From assembly GCA_050288085.1 (NCBI GenBank), contig JBNKDD010000083.1:1-20143 (forward strand): a stretch of DNA of 20,143 bases, given 5' to 3'. The translations under genes were made by a program, and so were the position numbers. The notes under the pieces were generated by a model, which ran no database searches, had not been told where the DNA came from, and saw nothing but the letters and a program-made list of their open reading frames with translations. Source of the stretch: JBNKDD01 sp050288085. Lineage in GTDB: Bacteria > Chloroflexota > Anaerolineae > Aggregatilineales > UBA3940. Of the stretch, positions 8,350 through 15,005 are shown piece after piece; position 1 is the stretch's first letter; each line of letters starts with the position of its first letter.

Positions 8350-8393
8350 GATCATTTCCTTCCTGGTTATGCTATGCCAGGAGGGAGATGATC
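8350..8393. repeat. Long hairpin with 17-base arms and a 10-base loop
   Basis: The arm at 8350-8366 (GATCATTTCCTTCCTGG) pairs with 8377-8393 (CCAGGAGGGAGATGATC) at 15 of 17 positions. In plus-strand RNA the other two are G-U pairs, so the whole 17-base stem can form; in minus-strand RNA they are A-C mismatches. It lies just beyond the stop of the minus-strand gene ending at 8403. No T-run follows on either strand, so it is not a standard terminator. A REP-like element or RNA-stabilising structure is possible. Confidence 0.6.
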
Positions 8394-8402
8394 GTTTCAA
8401 TA

Positions 8403-8879
8403 TTATGCCGGGACTGCATCACCATGCCGGATCACGCCTGCCCGCTTGAAGATCACCGCCAGCACCGTCCCGAAGATCATCAATCCGATCAGGGTGTTGA
8501 TCAACTGTAACATAATCAGGATGGTTGGGTAATCAAACAGCATCCATTGATTGAAGGCTTCGGGCACTGCCTTCACCACTCCCAGCATCAACCCGTAGAA
8601 CAGCCCTTTTCGCCAGCCCTGGCCGGGCAGCTCATCGTACAGGGTCAGGTAAAGGGCGATAAACACCGCCACCAGAAAGATGCTAAAAGTCATTGTCAGC
8701 GCCAGCCAGTTCCCCAGCCCACCGAAGGCTTCCATCGGTTTGGTGGAAGGGTGTCCCTCGTATTGGGCATATATACCGGATACCAGTGGATTCATGTAGA
8801 GCAGATTGCCGACCACCATATCGATCAGCAGTACCACGATCCCCCACAAAGCAGCCTTTTTAACGTTTACCTTCTTCAT
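8403..8879 (-). CDS. Four-helix membrane protein, paralogue of the protein at 10381
   Basis: A 158-residue membrane protein with helices at about residues 8-28, 57-80, 91-110 and 118-144. Between the first two helices it has NLLYMNPLVSGIYAQYEGHP, and later VPEAFNQWMLFDYP. Both stretches match the protein encoded at 10381-10800 (LLYxNPxV...Yxxx EGHP; xPxxxNxWxxxxYP), so the two are paralogues at either end of one operon. Its ATG overlaps the stop of the DUF3795 gene by 4 bases. Family and function are unknown; the conserved polar segment outside the helices is the likely working part. It is the last gene of the operon. Confidence 0.78.
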   Translation of the reverse strand: MKKVNVKKAALWGIVVLLIDMVVGNLLYMNPLVSGIYAQYEGHPSTKPMEAFGGLGNWLALTMTFSIFLVAVFIALYLTLYDELPGQGWRKGLFYGLMLGVVKAVPEAFNQWMLFDYPTILIMLQLINTLIGLMIFGTVLAVIFKRAGVIRHGDAVPA

Positions 8880-9388
8880 GAATCTTTGTTCGCCTTTTCC
8901 TTTAAAGTTCGTTGACCGATAACATCAAAATAGTTGTAGCCTGCCTTGATCTTTACTGCCTGTTCCTCCCGCCACTTTTCGATCCCGACTTCTCGAATAC
9001 GCTGGCGATTGTTAACAGGGATCGGCGTATAGCCCTGGTCGATATGCTGAGTCTTTTCGCAGGGAGCTTCGTCGCATTCCCAGCACCCGGCAATTCCCTT
9101 CTCTTTAGCACACAGCCGGATCGGGCAGTCTGGATCACCGCCGCCCTTTTCACAGCCGGGGCAGCTAAACGAACTAAACCAATCAAGCAGCCCGGCAAAT
9201 TCCGGGTAGTGTTTGGTCGCCGGGACAACTTCTGCCAGCAGCGGTACCCATTCACCAAAGTCGTACACGGTCAGCAGGTCGTTCAGATATCTGGCCGTAT
9301 TCTGGATCTGTCCGTTATGGCTGGCGCAGGCTCCACAACATAATCCGCAGCAGGTCACCTGTATGTTCTTTCCGTCTTCTTGTTCCAT
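8876..9388 (-). CDS. DUF3795-family cysteine-cluster protein
   Basis: A 170-residue soluble protein with 12 cysteines, in the order of the DUF3795 family: CCGLCCGAC (13-21), CPGC (76-79), CPIRLC (88-93) and CWECDEAPC (102-110). The spacing suggests that it binds metal, zinc or an iron-sulfur cluster, but the family has no assigned function. The start has a GAGGAGAT ribosome binding site about 10 bases upstream. It lies 24 bases after the WYL regulator gene and overlaps the next gene by 4 bases, so it belongs to the operon. Cys-rich DUF3795 proteins are common in anaerobic and facultative bacteria and archaea. Confidence 0.85.
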   Translation of the reverse strand: MEQEDGKNIQVTCCGLCCGACASHNGQIQNTARYLNDLLTVYDFGEWVPLLAEVVPATKHYPEFAGLLDWFSSFSCPGCEKGGGDPDCPIRLCAKEKGIAGCWECDEAPCEKTQHIDQGYTPIPVNNRQRIREVGIEKWREEQAVKIKAGYNYFDVIGQRTLKEKANKDS

Positions 9389-9412
9389 CTAACAATATCT
9401 CCTCAAAATAAA

Positions 9413-10372
9413 TTATGATTCATACCGGGCGGCGATAGCCTGTGCCCAATCGCGCACTAATTGGCGTAGTTCGGGCGGCTCCAATACTTCGACATTGGGG
9501 CCGAGGCCCAATACCATCCGCGCTGCCCAGTTAAGATCTAGCTCGGTCGAAATGGTCACCATTACCGATCCGTCTGGCTGTTCCTCGACCGTTTCCCAGA
9601 AGGACGGATCATCCCGTACCATCTGAATTGTTTCCGGGGGAAAGCGAATCTTGATGATCATTGTTGGTCTTGCCGGTCGCTCTGACCGGAGATACTCATA
9701 TATGTCGAAATCTTCCGGCTGCTCAAATGTTGTATCGAGCCGTTCCAATGACATGATCCGGTCAACCCGGAAGGTGCGGATCGCTCCTCGCAGATGGCAG
9801 TAGCCGATCACGTACCACCAGCCCCAGCGATGTACCATCGCATACGGATCACACTCACGCTGTACCGGTTCGGGATGCTGGGTGCTTTGATAGACTATCG
9901 CTACCCGGCGCTGCTCACGGGCAGCACGACGCAGATCGTCAAGCATGGGTTCATAGCGGGTAAAGTCGGCACGGTGCATGTGTGTTGCTACCAGTGACCG
10001 CCGCGCCCATCCGATCTCCTTGAGCTGCTCATCGGGGAGCACATTCTGGAGCTTTGCGAGTGCTCCCTGCGCTGCTTCCTGGTAGAGCTGGCCCCACATC
10101 TCGATCACCTGATTGGTGCCCAGATAGATGGCGACAGCTTCCTCCGGGGTGAAGATCAGCGGTGGCAGTTTATACCCTCGTACCAATGAGAATCCCCCGT
10201 ATGGCCCCCGCTCCGAATAAACCGGGATACCCATATCATCCAGCATGTCGATGTAGCGGTGGAATGTCCGCACCGAAACACCCAACGCTTCGGCCAGGTC
10301 GGCGGCTTTACGGTTAGGGCGCTGCTGGAGCAGCATGATCAACGTAATCAACCGGGTTGCTGTGTTTGTCAA
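9413..10372 (-). CDS. WYL-domain transcriptional regulator (YafY/DeoR-like)
   Basis: A 319-residue regulator. The N-terminal winged helix-turn-helix (about 5-62) has the recognition region ADLAEALGVSVRTFHRYIDM and the wing SERGPYGGFSLV. A WYL domain spans about 135-215, where the namesake triad is WYV (186-188), followed by IRTFRVDRI; the basic residues there bind ligands such as nucleic acids or nucleotides in other members. A C-terminal WCX-like extension covers about 235-319. The start is TTG at 10372, preceded by GGTGA; no ATG gives a complete helix-turn-helix. It is the second gene of the operon, 8 bases after the first, and probably controls that operon. Confidence 0.92.
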   Translation of the reverse strand: MTNTATRLITLIMLLQQRPNRKAADLAEALGVSVRTFHRYIDMLDDMGIPVYSERGPYGGFSLVRGYKLPPLIFTPEEAVAIYLGTNQVIEMWGQLYQEAAQGALAKLQNVLPDEQLKEIGWARRSLVATHMHRADFTRYEPMLDDLRRAAREQRRVAIVYQSTQHPEPVQRECDPYAMVHRWGWWYVIGYCHLRGAIRTFRVDRIMSLERLDTTFEQPEDFDIYEYLRSERPARPTMIIKIRFPPETIQMVRDDPSFWETVEEQPDGSVMVTISTELDLNWAARMVLGLGPNVEVLEPPELRQLVRDWAQAIAARYES

Positions 10373-10380
10373 TAGTTCAC

Positions 10381-10800
10381 CTATGTTGGGAGTAAATAAA
10401 GTCCAAATACGATAACAAAAGTGCCGATAATCCCGTTTATGAATTCAGTGACCAGAAGTTTGTTGGGGTAGGTGGATTGAATCCACATATTCCAAAAGCG
10501 CGGATAGACTCTTATCCCGGAAAAAATCAAAGCCAATATCAAGGTGCTCGAAAAGGTTTTGTCCAGCACTGAAATCAAAAAAATGTATCCTATCGACATG
10601 ATGAAGATCTCGATTTGCGTGCCTAGAAACATCGACACTAAATATCTCTGTTGATTATCCCATTTTTTGACTCCTGGGTGACCTTCTGCTTCTTTATATA
10701 ATTTTGCTACAAAGGGATTTTGATAAAGAAGTCCCACGATAATGAAGTGAATAACTCCTATTATCGATCCCCACAATAGTGTTTTTAGAATCAGATTCAT
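10381..10800 (-). CDS. Four-helix membrane protein, paralogue of the protein at 8403
   Basis: A 139-residue membrane protein, first gene of the operon. A start at 10860 is possible, but the ATG at 10800 has a perfect AGGAGG (10807-10812) seven bases upstream and gives the same N-terminus as its paralogue. Helices lie at about 5-25, 53-78, 83-98 and 115-137. The loop LLYQNPFVAKLYKEAEGHP and the segment YPRFWNMWIQSTYP match the 8403 protein. The gene is AT-rich: bases 10621-10740 contain 44 G+C of 120 by hand count, against 32 of 60 at 9841-9900 in the regulator. So the paralogues either diverged long ago or this copy was acquired separately. Function unknown. Confidence 0.78.
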   Translation of the reverse strand: MNLILKTLLWGSIIGVIHFIIVGLLYQNPFVAKLYKEAEGHPGVKKWDNQQRYLVSMFLGTQIEIFIMSIGYIFLISVLDKTFSSTLILALIFSGIRVYPRFWNMWIQSTYPNKLLVTEFINGIIGTFVIVFGLYLLPT

Positions 10801-10868
10801 AAAATATCCTCCTATAGTCTTTGATGATTGTCTATCGGAACCATCCGTCATTTCTGCCATAATAGAAC

Positions 10869-10897
10869 CAATATATGTCAGATCGTGTCATATATTG
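10869..10897. promoter_or_regulatory. Perfect 9-base inverted repeat, candidate operator in the divergent control region
   Basis: CAATATATG at 10869-10877 is the exact reverse complement of CATATATTG at 10889-10897, separated by 11 bases, so the centres lie about two helical turns apart. It lies between the minus-strand operon, which encodes a WYL regulator, and the plus-strand HEAT gene. That is the expected place and form for a dimeric regulator's binding site. Confidence 0.5.
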
Positions 10898-10912
10898 TTG
10901 GAAAAGGAGAGG

Positions 10913-11818
10913 ATGAGTTCCTACCCACTTATCCGATCTTCGAGTATGCTTGAGGGCATGGATTTTACTGTTATCCCGTTGATTGTATGCCCGGCGGCAG
11001 TGATTGTTCTGGGTGGGGTGGTGATTTACCAGATCATCCTCCAGGAGCAGCGCAAGGCGCACGCACGGGTAGCCGAATTACTCAAGCTGGCCCAACGCGG
11101 CCAGGATGCCATCCCTGAGCTGGTTCCGCTGCTGTCCGACTCCAGCCTGATCGTGCGGGTGGCAGCCGCCGAAGCGTTGGGCGGCATCGGGGCGACCTCG
11201 GCTTTGCTGGCCTCACTGACCGCACCTCCGACCCCGGATCGCGCTGCGGAACGTTTCCATAAGGCGGTGGTCGGTGCATTGTCCGATATCGGTGAGGAGG
11301 CTGTCCCCGATCTGCTGGACGCGCTCCGCCACGAGGATTGGCGGGTACGCCGGGCCGGTATTGATGCACTGCGCCGGATCGGCGCTGACCCGGTTCCTAC
11401 CCTGTTGGAAGCCTTGCAAGATGCGAAGCCGGATGTGCGCGCTCATGCAGCCTGGAACCTCGGACAACTCCGGGATCAGCGGGCCATCTCTGAATTGACC
11501 AATGCCCTGCTTGACCCGGCGGTGCGCGGCTGGGCGATCAGCGCTCTGAGCAAAATCGGCTCCGACCCGCTGCCGGGACTGCTCCAACTGTTTTACCGAT
11601 CAGAAGCCGATACGCGCCGGGCGATAGCCGAAGCGCTGGGCGATCTGGGTGATCACCGGGCGATTCCTTATTTGCAGGCTGCTGCCACTGACGACGAATC
11701 GCCGGATGTGCGTCAGGCCGCTGCCTATGCCCTGCTCCTGATCGAGAAAGCTGCCCCGACTACCGCTGTCTATGGTCTCCTCCGCCGCGATCAGGACGCT
11801 CCTCCCTGGGTACGATAA
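10913..11818 (+). CDS. Membrane-anchored HEAT-repeat protein
   Basis: A 301-residue protein from the ATG at 10913. The ribosome binding site AAGGAGAGG lies very close to this ATG, so a start at 10946 or 10958, or the TTG at 10895, cannot be excluded. Residues about 18-43 (FTVIPLIVCPAAVIVLGGVV and onward) form one membrane helix. From about residue 50 the protein is a run of HEAT/PBS-lyase-like repeats, for example VRVAAAEALGGIGA, WRVRRAGIDALRRIGADPVP, VRAHAAWNLGQLRDQRAISE and TRRAIAEALGDLGDHRAIPY. The solenoid is predicted to be cytosolic and to bind another protein. It is transcribed away from the WYL-regulator operon. Partner and role are unknown. Confidence 0.85.
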   Translation: MSSYPLIRSSSMLEGMDFTVIPLIVCPAAVIVLGGVVIYQIILQEQRKAHARVAELLKLAQRGQDAIPELVPLLSDSSLIVRVAAAEALGGIGATSALLASLTAPPTPDRAAERFHKAVVGALSDIGEEAVPDLLDALRHEDWRVRRAGIDALRRIGADPVPTLLEALQDAKPDVRAHAAWNLGQLRDQRAISELTNALLDPAVRGWAISALSKIGSDPLPGLLQLFYRSEADTRRAIAEALGDLGDHRAIPYLQAAATDDESPDVRQAAAYALLLIEKAAPTTAVYGLLRRDQDAPPWVR

Positions 11819-11852
11819 CGCCCCCTGATGACTCTGTGATCATGTCCCTTGA

Positions 11853-11861
11853 TGCTATAAT
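11853..11861 (+). promoter_or_regulatory. Extended -10 promoter element for the small membrane protein gene
   Basis: TGCTATAAT at 11853-11861 is a perfect extended -10 box about 44 bases before the ATG at 11905. It lies within the same 12-base context, GATGCTATAATT, as the promoter before the kinase at 5623. No clear -35 box is seen. Confidence 0.5.
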
Positions 11862-11904
11862 TTGCTTCTCATCTATACACTCAGGGAAAGAGGAGCAAGA
11901 CAAA

Positions 11905-12279
11905 ATGACATCTGTTGACGAACAACCTGCACAGGAGAAAAAATTCCCATTCAAATTTTGGGCGGTCATCATTGTTCTCAATGGTCTTCAGGGTATTGCC
12001 AGTCCATTTTGGGCATCCAGTATGAATATTGAACTGACTACTTCTGTTCTTATCCGTTCCGTTGTGCTTGGGGGCTTTAACCTTGTAGTTGGAGTAGGTT
12101 TTTGGCTGGAGCGTAAATGGGCCCTCTGGATGTACATTGGCTTATTAGTGTTTGGCTACATTAATCTATTCATTATCGCTTCCCAGGGGTTAATGCCTGT
12201 ATGGCAGGCAATATGCTCTGGTATTGTTGGGATGCTCTTCCTGGTATTCTTCATTAGCCAACGGCATCAGTTCAAATAG
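11905..12279 (+). CDS. Small four-helix membrane protein, unknown function
   Basis: A 124-residue protein. The ATG at 11905 is preferred over an earlier in-frame start at 11836: it has AGAGGAG upstream, and the earlier start would lie before the predicted promoter. After a charged N-terminus (MTSVDEQPAQEKKFPFKF) there are four hydrophobic helices at about 19-38, 47-64, 72-90 and 95-114. The pattern, with an N-terminal cytosolic tail and ER/W residues in the middle loop (LERKWALWMY), resembles several small uncharacterised bacterial membrane families. No function can be assigned. It stands alone with its own promoter and a hairpin after the stop. Confidence 0.7.
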   Translation: MTSVDEQPAQEKKFPFKFWAVIIVLNGLQGIASPFWASSMNIELTTSVLIRSVVLGGFNLVVGVGFWLERKWALWMYIGLLVFGYINLFIIASQGLMPVWQAICSGIVGMLFLVFFISQRHQFK

Positions 12280-12289
12280 CTTGTATATT

Positions 12290-12318
12290 GCCGGGCTTTC
12301 AACTCATGATGGCCCGGC
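12290..12318 (+). terminator. GC-rich hairpin after the small membrane protein gene
   Basis: GCCGGGC at 12290-12296 pairs with GCCCGGC at 12312-12318 around a 15-base loop, starting 11 bases after the stop at 12279. There is no T-run, so termination would be weak; it may only protect the mRNA end. Confidence 0.4.
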
Positions 12319-12389
12319 CTCCGTAATATCTGTCCCACTCCCTGCGTCTACAAGATAGGGTTATGGATATGTGATGGGAGATAATCATC

Positions 12390-13169
12390 ATGACAGTCAA
12401 GACGGCAGTTGATCCGAAAAAGGCACTTCGCGGTGTGTGGCAGGCAACCGGTCGGCGCGTGCGTGTGATATTCAACGGTGCGACCATCGCCGATACGGAC
12501 GACGCGATGCTCCTCCGCGATGACGGCGTTCACCTGTATTATTTCTTCCCGGTTGAAGATGTGGATATGGATGCGCTTGTCCTTACCGATCACACCACCC
12601 ATTCTGGCCTGAAGGGGGATACGAAACATTGGACGGTCAGCGTTGGTGATCGGGAAGCCGACAACGCCGCCTGGACTTATGACCCCATCCCCGAAGGCCG
12701 CCCGGATACCGGCGGCTATATCACCTTTGTTTGGAATGCGATGGATGCCTGGTATGAGGAAGAGGAGGAAGTCTTCGTCCATCCTCGCGATCCTTTTCAT
12801 CGGGTGGATGCGATTCATAGTTCGAGGCATGTCCGGATTGAGATCGACGGTGTGACGGTTGCCGACACAACCAGGCCCGTCCTGCTTTTTGAAACCGGCT
12901 TGCCGACTCGCTACTACATTCCTGCAGGAGATGTCCGCATGGAACTGCTCACTGCCACCGATTTACACACCCGGTGTCCATACAAGGGCCAGGCTTCTTA
13001 TTGGTCGGTGGATGTGAACGATACTGTTCATGAGAACATCGTCTGGGCCTACCTCAACCCGATCCCCGAAATGCCAAAGATCAAAGACCTGCTGGCCTTC
13101 TATAACGAAAAGCTGGATATCTATGTCGATGGTGTGCTACAGGAGCGCCCACGCACTTATTGGTCATAA
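12390..13169 (+). CDS. Tandem DUF427-domain protein
   Basis: A 259-residue cytosolic protein with two copies of the DUF427 fold, about 23-123 and 147-247. Each copy has the family layout: RVRVIFNGATIADT and HVRIEIDGVTVADT at the front, YYFFPVEDVDMDALVLTDHT and YYIPAGDVRMELLTATDLHT in the middle, then a KG turn (GLKGD; CPYKGQ), a Trp/Tyr-rich strand (HWTVSVGD; YWSVDVND) and AAWTYDPIPE / IVWAYLNPIPE. Only the second copy keeps the cysteine before the KG turn, so the first may have lost an activity. The linker HPRDPFHRVD is typical of two-domain members. DUF427 has no firm biochemical function. A GGGAG site precedes the ATG, and a strong terminator follows at once. Confidence 0.88.
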   Translation: MTVKTAVDPKKALRGVWQATGRRVRVIFNGATIADTDDAMLLRDDGVHLYYFFPVEDVDMDALVLTDHTTHSGLKGDTKHWTVSVGDREADNAAWTYDPIPEGRPDTGGYITFVWNAMDAWYEEEEEVFVHPRDPFHRVDAIHSSRHVRIEIDGVTVADTTRPVLLFETGLPTRYYIPAGDVRMELLTATDLHTRCPYKGQASYWSVDVNDTVHENIVWAYLNPIPEMPKIKDLLAFYNEKLDIYVDGVLQERPRTYWS

Positions 13170-13179
13170 CCGGATACCG

Positions 13180-13211
13180 GAGCAGGTCGAGTCAATCGCC
13201 TGCTCTTTTTT
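13180..13211 (+). terminator. Intrinsic terminator after the DUF427 gene
   Basis: GAGCAGG (13180-13186) pairs perfectly with CCTGCTC (13199-13205) around a 12-base loop and is followed directly by six T (13206-13211). It separates the DUF427 gene from the ATPase cluster. Confidence 0.85.
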
Positions 13212-13212
13212 G

Positions 13213-13241
13213 TTGCCCAATCAGGGTGGGGCACGTATCAT
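13213..13241 (+). promoter_or_regulatory. Candidate promoter for the ATPase/DUF4276 cluster
   Basis: TTGCCC at 13213-13218 and TATCAT at 13236-13241 are separated by 17 bases and lie right behind the terminator at 13180-13211. The predicted start is about 28 bases before the ATG at 13276. By eye only; -35 matches 4 of 6, -10 matches 5 of 6. Confidence 0.45.
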
Positions 13242-13275
13242 TTGTAGAGAGGATACCATTTACAAGGGGCGCATC

Positions 13276-14355
13276 ATGAGCAGGCTCGATCGGATTCAAA
13301 TCAAGGGGTTCAAATCAATTCGCGAACTTGATCTAGAGCTTCGTCCGCTAAACGTATTGATCGGGGCGAATGGGTCGGGCAAGTCGAATTTCATCGATGT
13401 ATTTGAGCTGCTGCATCAAGTTGCCGAACTACATTTGCAGGCGTATGTTCAAAAGTCAGGGAGAGCCAACTCATTTCTTCATTATGGGCAAAAAACAACC
13501 GATGAGATATTCATCCGTTTGACTTTTGAAGATGGGGAATACGGACTCCATTTGGAACCGGCAGTCGATGACACGTTGTACATCAGTCACGAAGTGCGGC
13601 ATTATGGTGGAATGGGAATACAGGATATGGCCCAACCAAGTCAAGAGTCCTGGCTTTTCAGAGAGGCCAAAACTCAACCCGGTGGTATGTTTGGCTTCCT
13701 GTTTAACACCCTCCAAAGCTGGAGAGTCTATCACTTCCATGACACAAGTGATTCAGCAAAAGTTAAAAAAGCAGGCAATCTGAACGATAATGAATACCTG
13801 AGAACCGATGCCTCAAATCTGGCGGCCTATCTATATCTTCTCAAAAAGACACAAATTGACCATTATCAACGTATCGTTAAAACGATCCAGATGGCGAATC
13901 CCTATTTTGATGACTTTGCCCTGCGCCCCGATCCCGAAAACCCTGACATCATTATGCTTGAGTGGCGTGAACGCGGTTCAGATTCCATCCTCAAGGCACA
14001 TGTGCTATCCGACGGGGCGCTGCGTTTTATCTGCCTCACAACCCTGTTGATGCAGCCTGAATTGCCTTCGACCATCCTGATAGACGAGCCGGAGTTAGGT
14101 CTGCATCCCTACGCATTGAGCCTTGTGGCCGGGATGTTGAGGAGTGCTTCTGTCTCAACTCAGGTCATTGTAACGACCCAATCTTCCGCACTGGTCGATG
14201 AGTTTGACCCGGAGGATGTCATCGTTGTTGAGCGTCAGGACGGCCCATCCGTTTTTAATCGTCTCAGTACGGAAAAGATCGCCAATTGGTTGGAGGATTA
14301 CAGCCTGGGCGAAATCTGGGAGAAAAACGTTGTAGGTGGGGCACCCTCGCGATGA
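13276..14355 (+). CDS. AAA (AAA_21/RecF-SMC-like) ATPase, candidate defence sensor
   Basis: A 359-residue ABC-type ATPase of the OLD/RecF/SMC group. The ATG at 13276 (AAGGGG upstream) is chosen because the protein then begins RIQIKGFKSIRELDLELRPL, the usual start of these ATPases; a longer frame back to 13030 is only overlap with the DUF427 gene. Walker A is GANGSGKS (30-37), the signature is LSDGALR (244-250), Walker B is TILIDEPELGLHP (266-278) and the switch is TTQSS (300-304). The long insert between Walker A and the signature is short of a coiled-coil hinge, so it is not a true SMC. Its stop overlaps the DUF4276 start by 4 bases. Such ATPases sense phage or nucleic acid and drive a linked effector in PARIS- and OLD-type systems. 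The family call is firm; a defence role is inferred. Confidence 0.92.
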   Translation: MSRLDRIQIKGFKSIRELDLELRPLNVLIGANGSGKSNFIDVFELLHQVAELHLQAYVQKSGRANSFLHYGQKTTDEIFIRLTFEDGEYGLHLEPAVDDTLYISHEVRHYGGMGIQDMAQPSQESWLFREAKTQPGGMFGFLFNTLQSWRVYHFHDTSDSAKVKKAGNLNDNEYLRTDASNLAAYLYLLKKTQIDHYQRIVKTIQMANPYFDDFALRPDPENPDIIMLEWRERGSDSILKAHVLSDGALRFICLTTLLMQPELPSTILIDEPELGLHPYALSLVAGMLRSASVSTQVIVTTQSSALVDEFDPEDVIVVERQDGPSVFNRLSTEKIANWLEDYSLGEIWEKNVVGGAPSR

Positions 14356-15005
14356 AACATGGCTTTATTCTAGTTGAAGGGCCGACGGAACAGGGATTTG
14401 TGCTGGGCATCCTGGCTCCCTACCTGGAGAGTAGAGCATTATATTTGAAACCTGTGACGATTAGAACTCGCCATGAACCTGGTAGACCGGCTTTCAAGGG
14501 TGGTTATGTAACCTATGCCAGGACTCGTAAGCAAATATTGAATTTTCTAGACGATACCAGCGCCTCAGTTGTTACTACCATGCTGGACTATTATGCTCTT
14601 GCGCAGGACTTTCCTGGTAAAGCGACATTAGGCTCTTTTTCTATGGCCCAGGATCGGGCATTGCATCTTGAAGAGCAGTTTCAAACCGATATTGGTGACC
14701 GGCGCTTTATTCCCTACCTATCCTTGCACGAGTTTGAAGCGCTGCTTTTTACCTCGCCTGAGATAATCGCGCAGGTGGTTGGTGCAACATCCCTGGCATC
14801 TTCCTTGAACAGAATTAAAAAATCTTTCAACTCCCCGGAAGAAATCGATGATCAGAACCCACCCTCTCGCAGATTAAGGGACCTTATTCCAAAATACAAT
14901 AAACGTGTTGATGGTCCACAAATCGCCTCAGAGATCGGCCTGGATCGAATCCGGCGTGCCTGCCCACACTTCAATGATTGGCTGGTGAAACTTGAGCAAC
15001 AATAA
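14352..15005 (+). CDS. DUF4276 family, TOPRIM-like putative effector
   Basis: A 217-residue protein whose ATG overlaps the ATPase stop (ATGA). The start MKHGFILVEGPTEQGFV has the acidic Glu9 of a TOPRIM-like motif, VTTMLDYYAL carries Asp79 and the later acidic patch, and FIPYLSLHEFEALLF (119-133) with His126, Glu127 and Glu129 is the hallmark DUF4276 motif. TOPRIM folds in OLD nucleases and in AriB of PARIS cut DNA or tRNA under ATPase control, so by analogy this is the toxic or nuclease arm of the pair. The ATPase plus DUF4276 order recurs in bacteria to my knowledge, but its activity is not established. A 14-base overlap joins it to the lipoprotein gene. Confidence 0.85.
   Translation: MKHGFILVEGPTEQGFVLGILAPYLESRALYLKPVTIRTRHEPGRPAFKGGYVTYARTRKQILNFLDDTSASVVTTMLDYYALAQDFPGKATLGSFSMAQDRALHLEEQFQTDIGDRRFIPYLSLHEFEALLFTSPEIIAQVVGATSLASSLNRIKKSFNSPEEIDDQNPPSRRLRDLIPKYNKRVDGPQIASEIGLDRIRRACPHFNDWLVKLEQQ

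Noticed and set aside
12348..12830. 160-codon minus-strand frame over the DUF427 gene
   Set aside because: Product is unstructured and the plus strand shows two clear DUF427 domains.
13030..13275. N-terminal extension of the ATPase frame back into the DUF427 gene
   Set aside because: It crosses a strong terminator, and the ATPase family starts at the ATG at 13276 with its own ribosome binding site.
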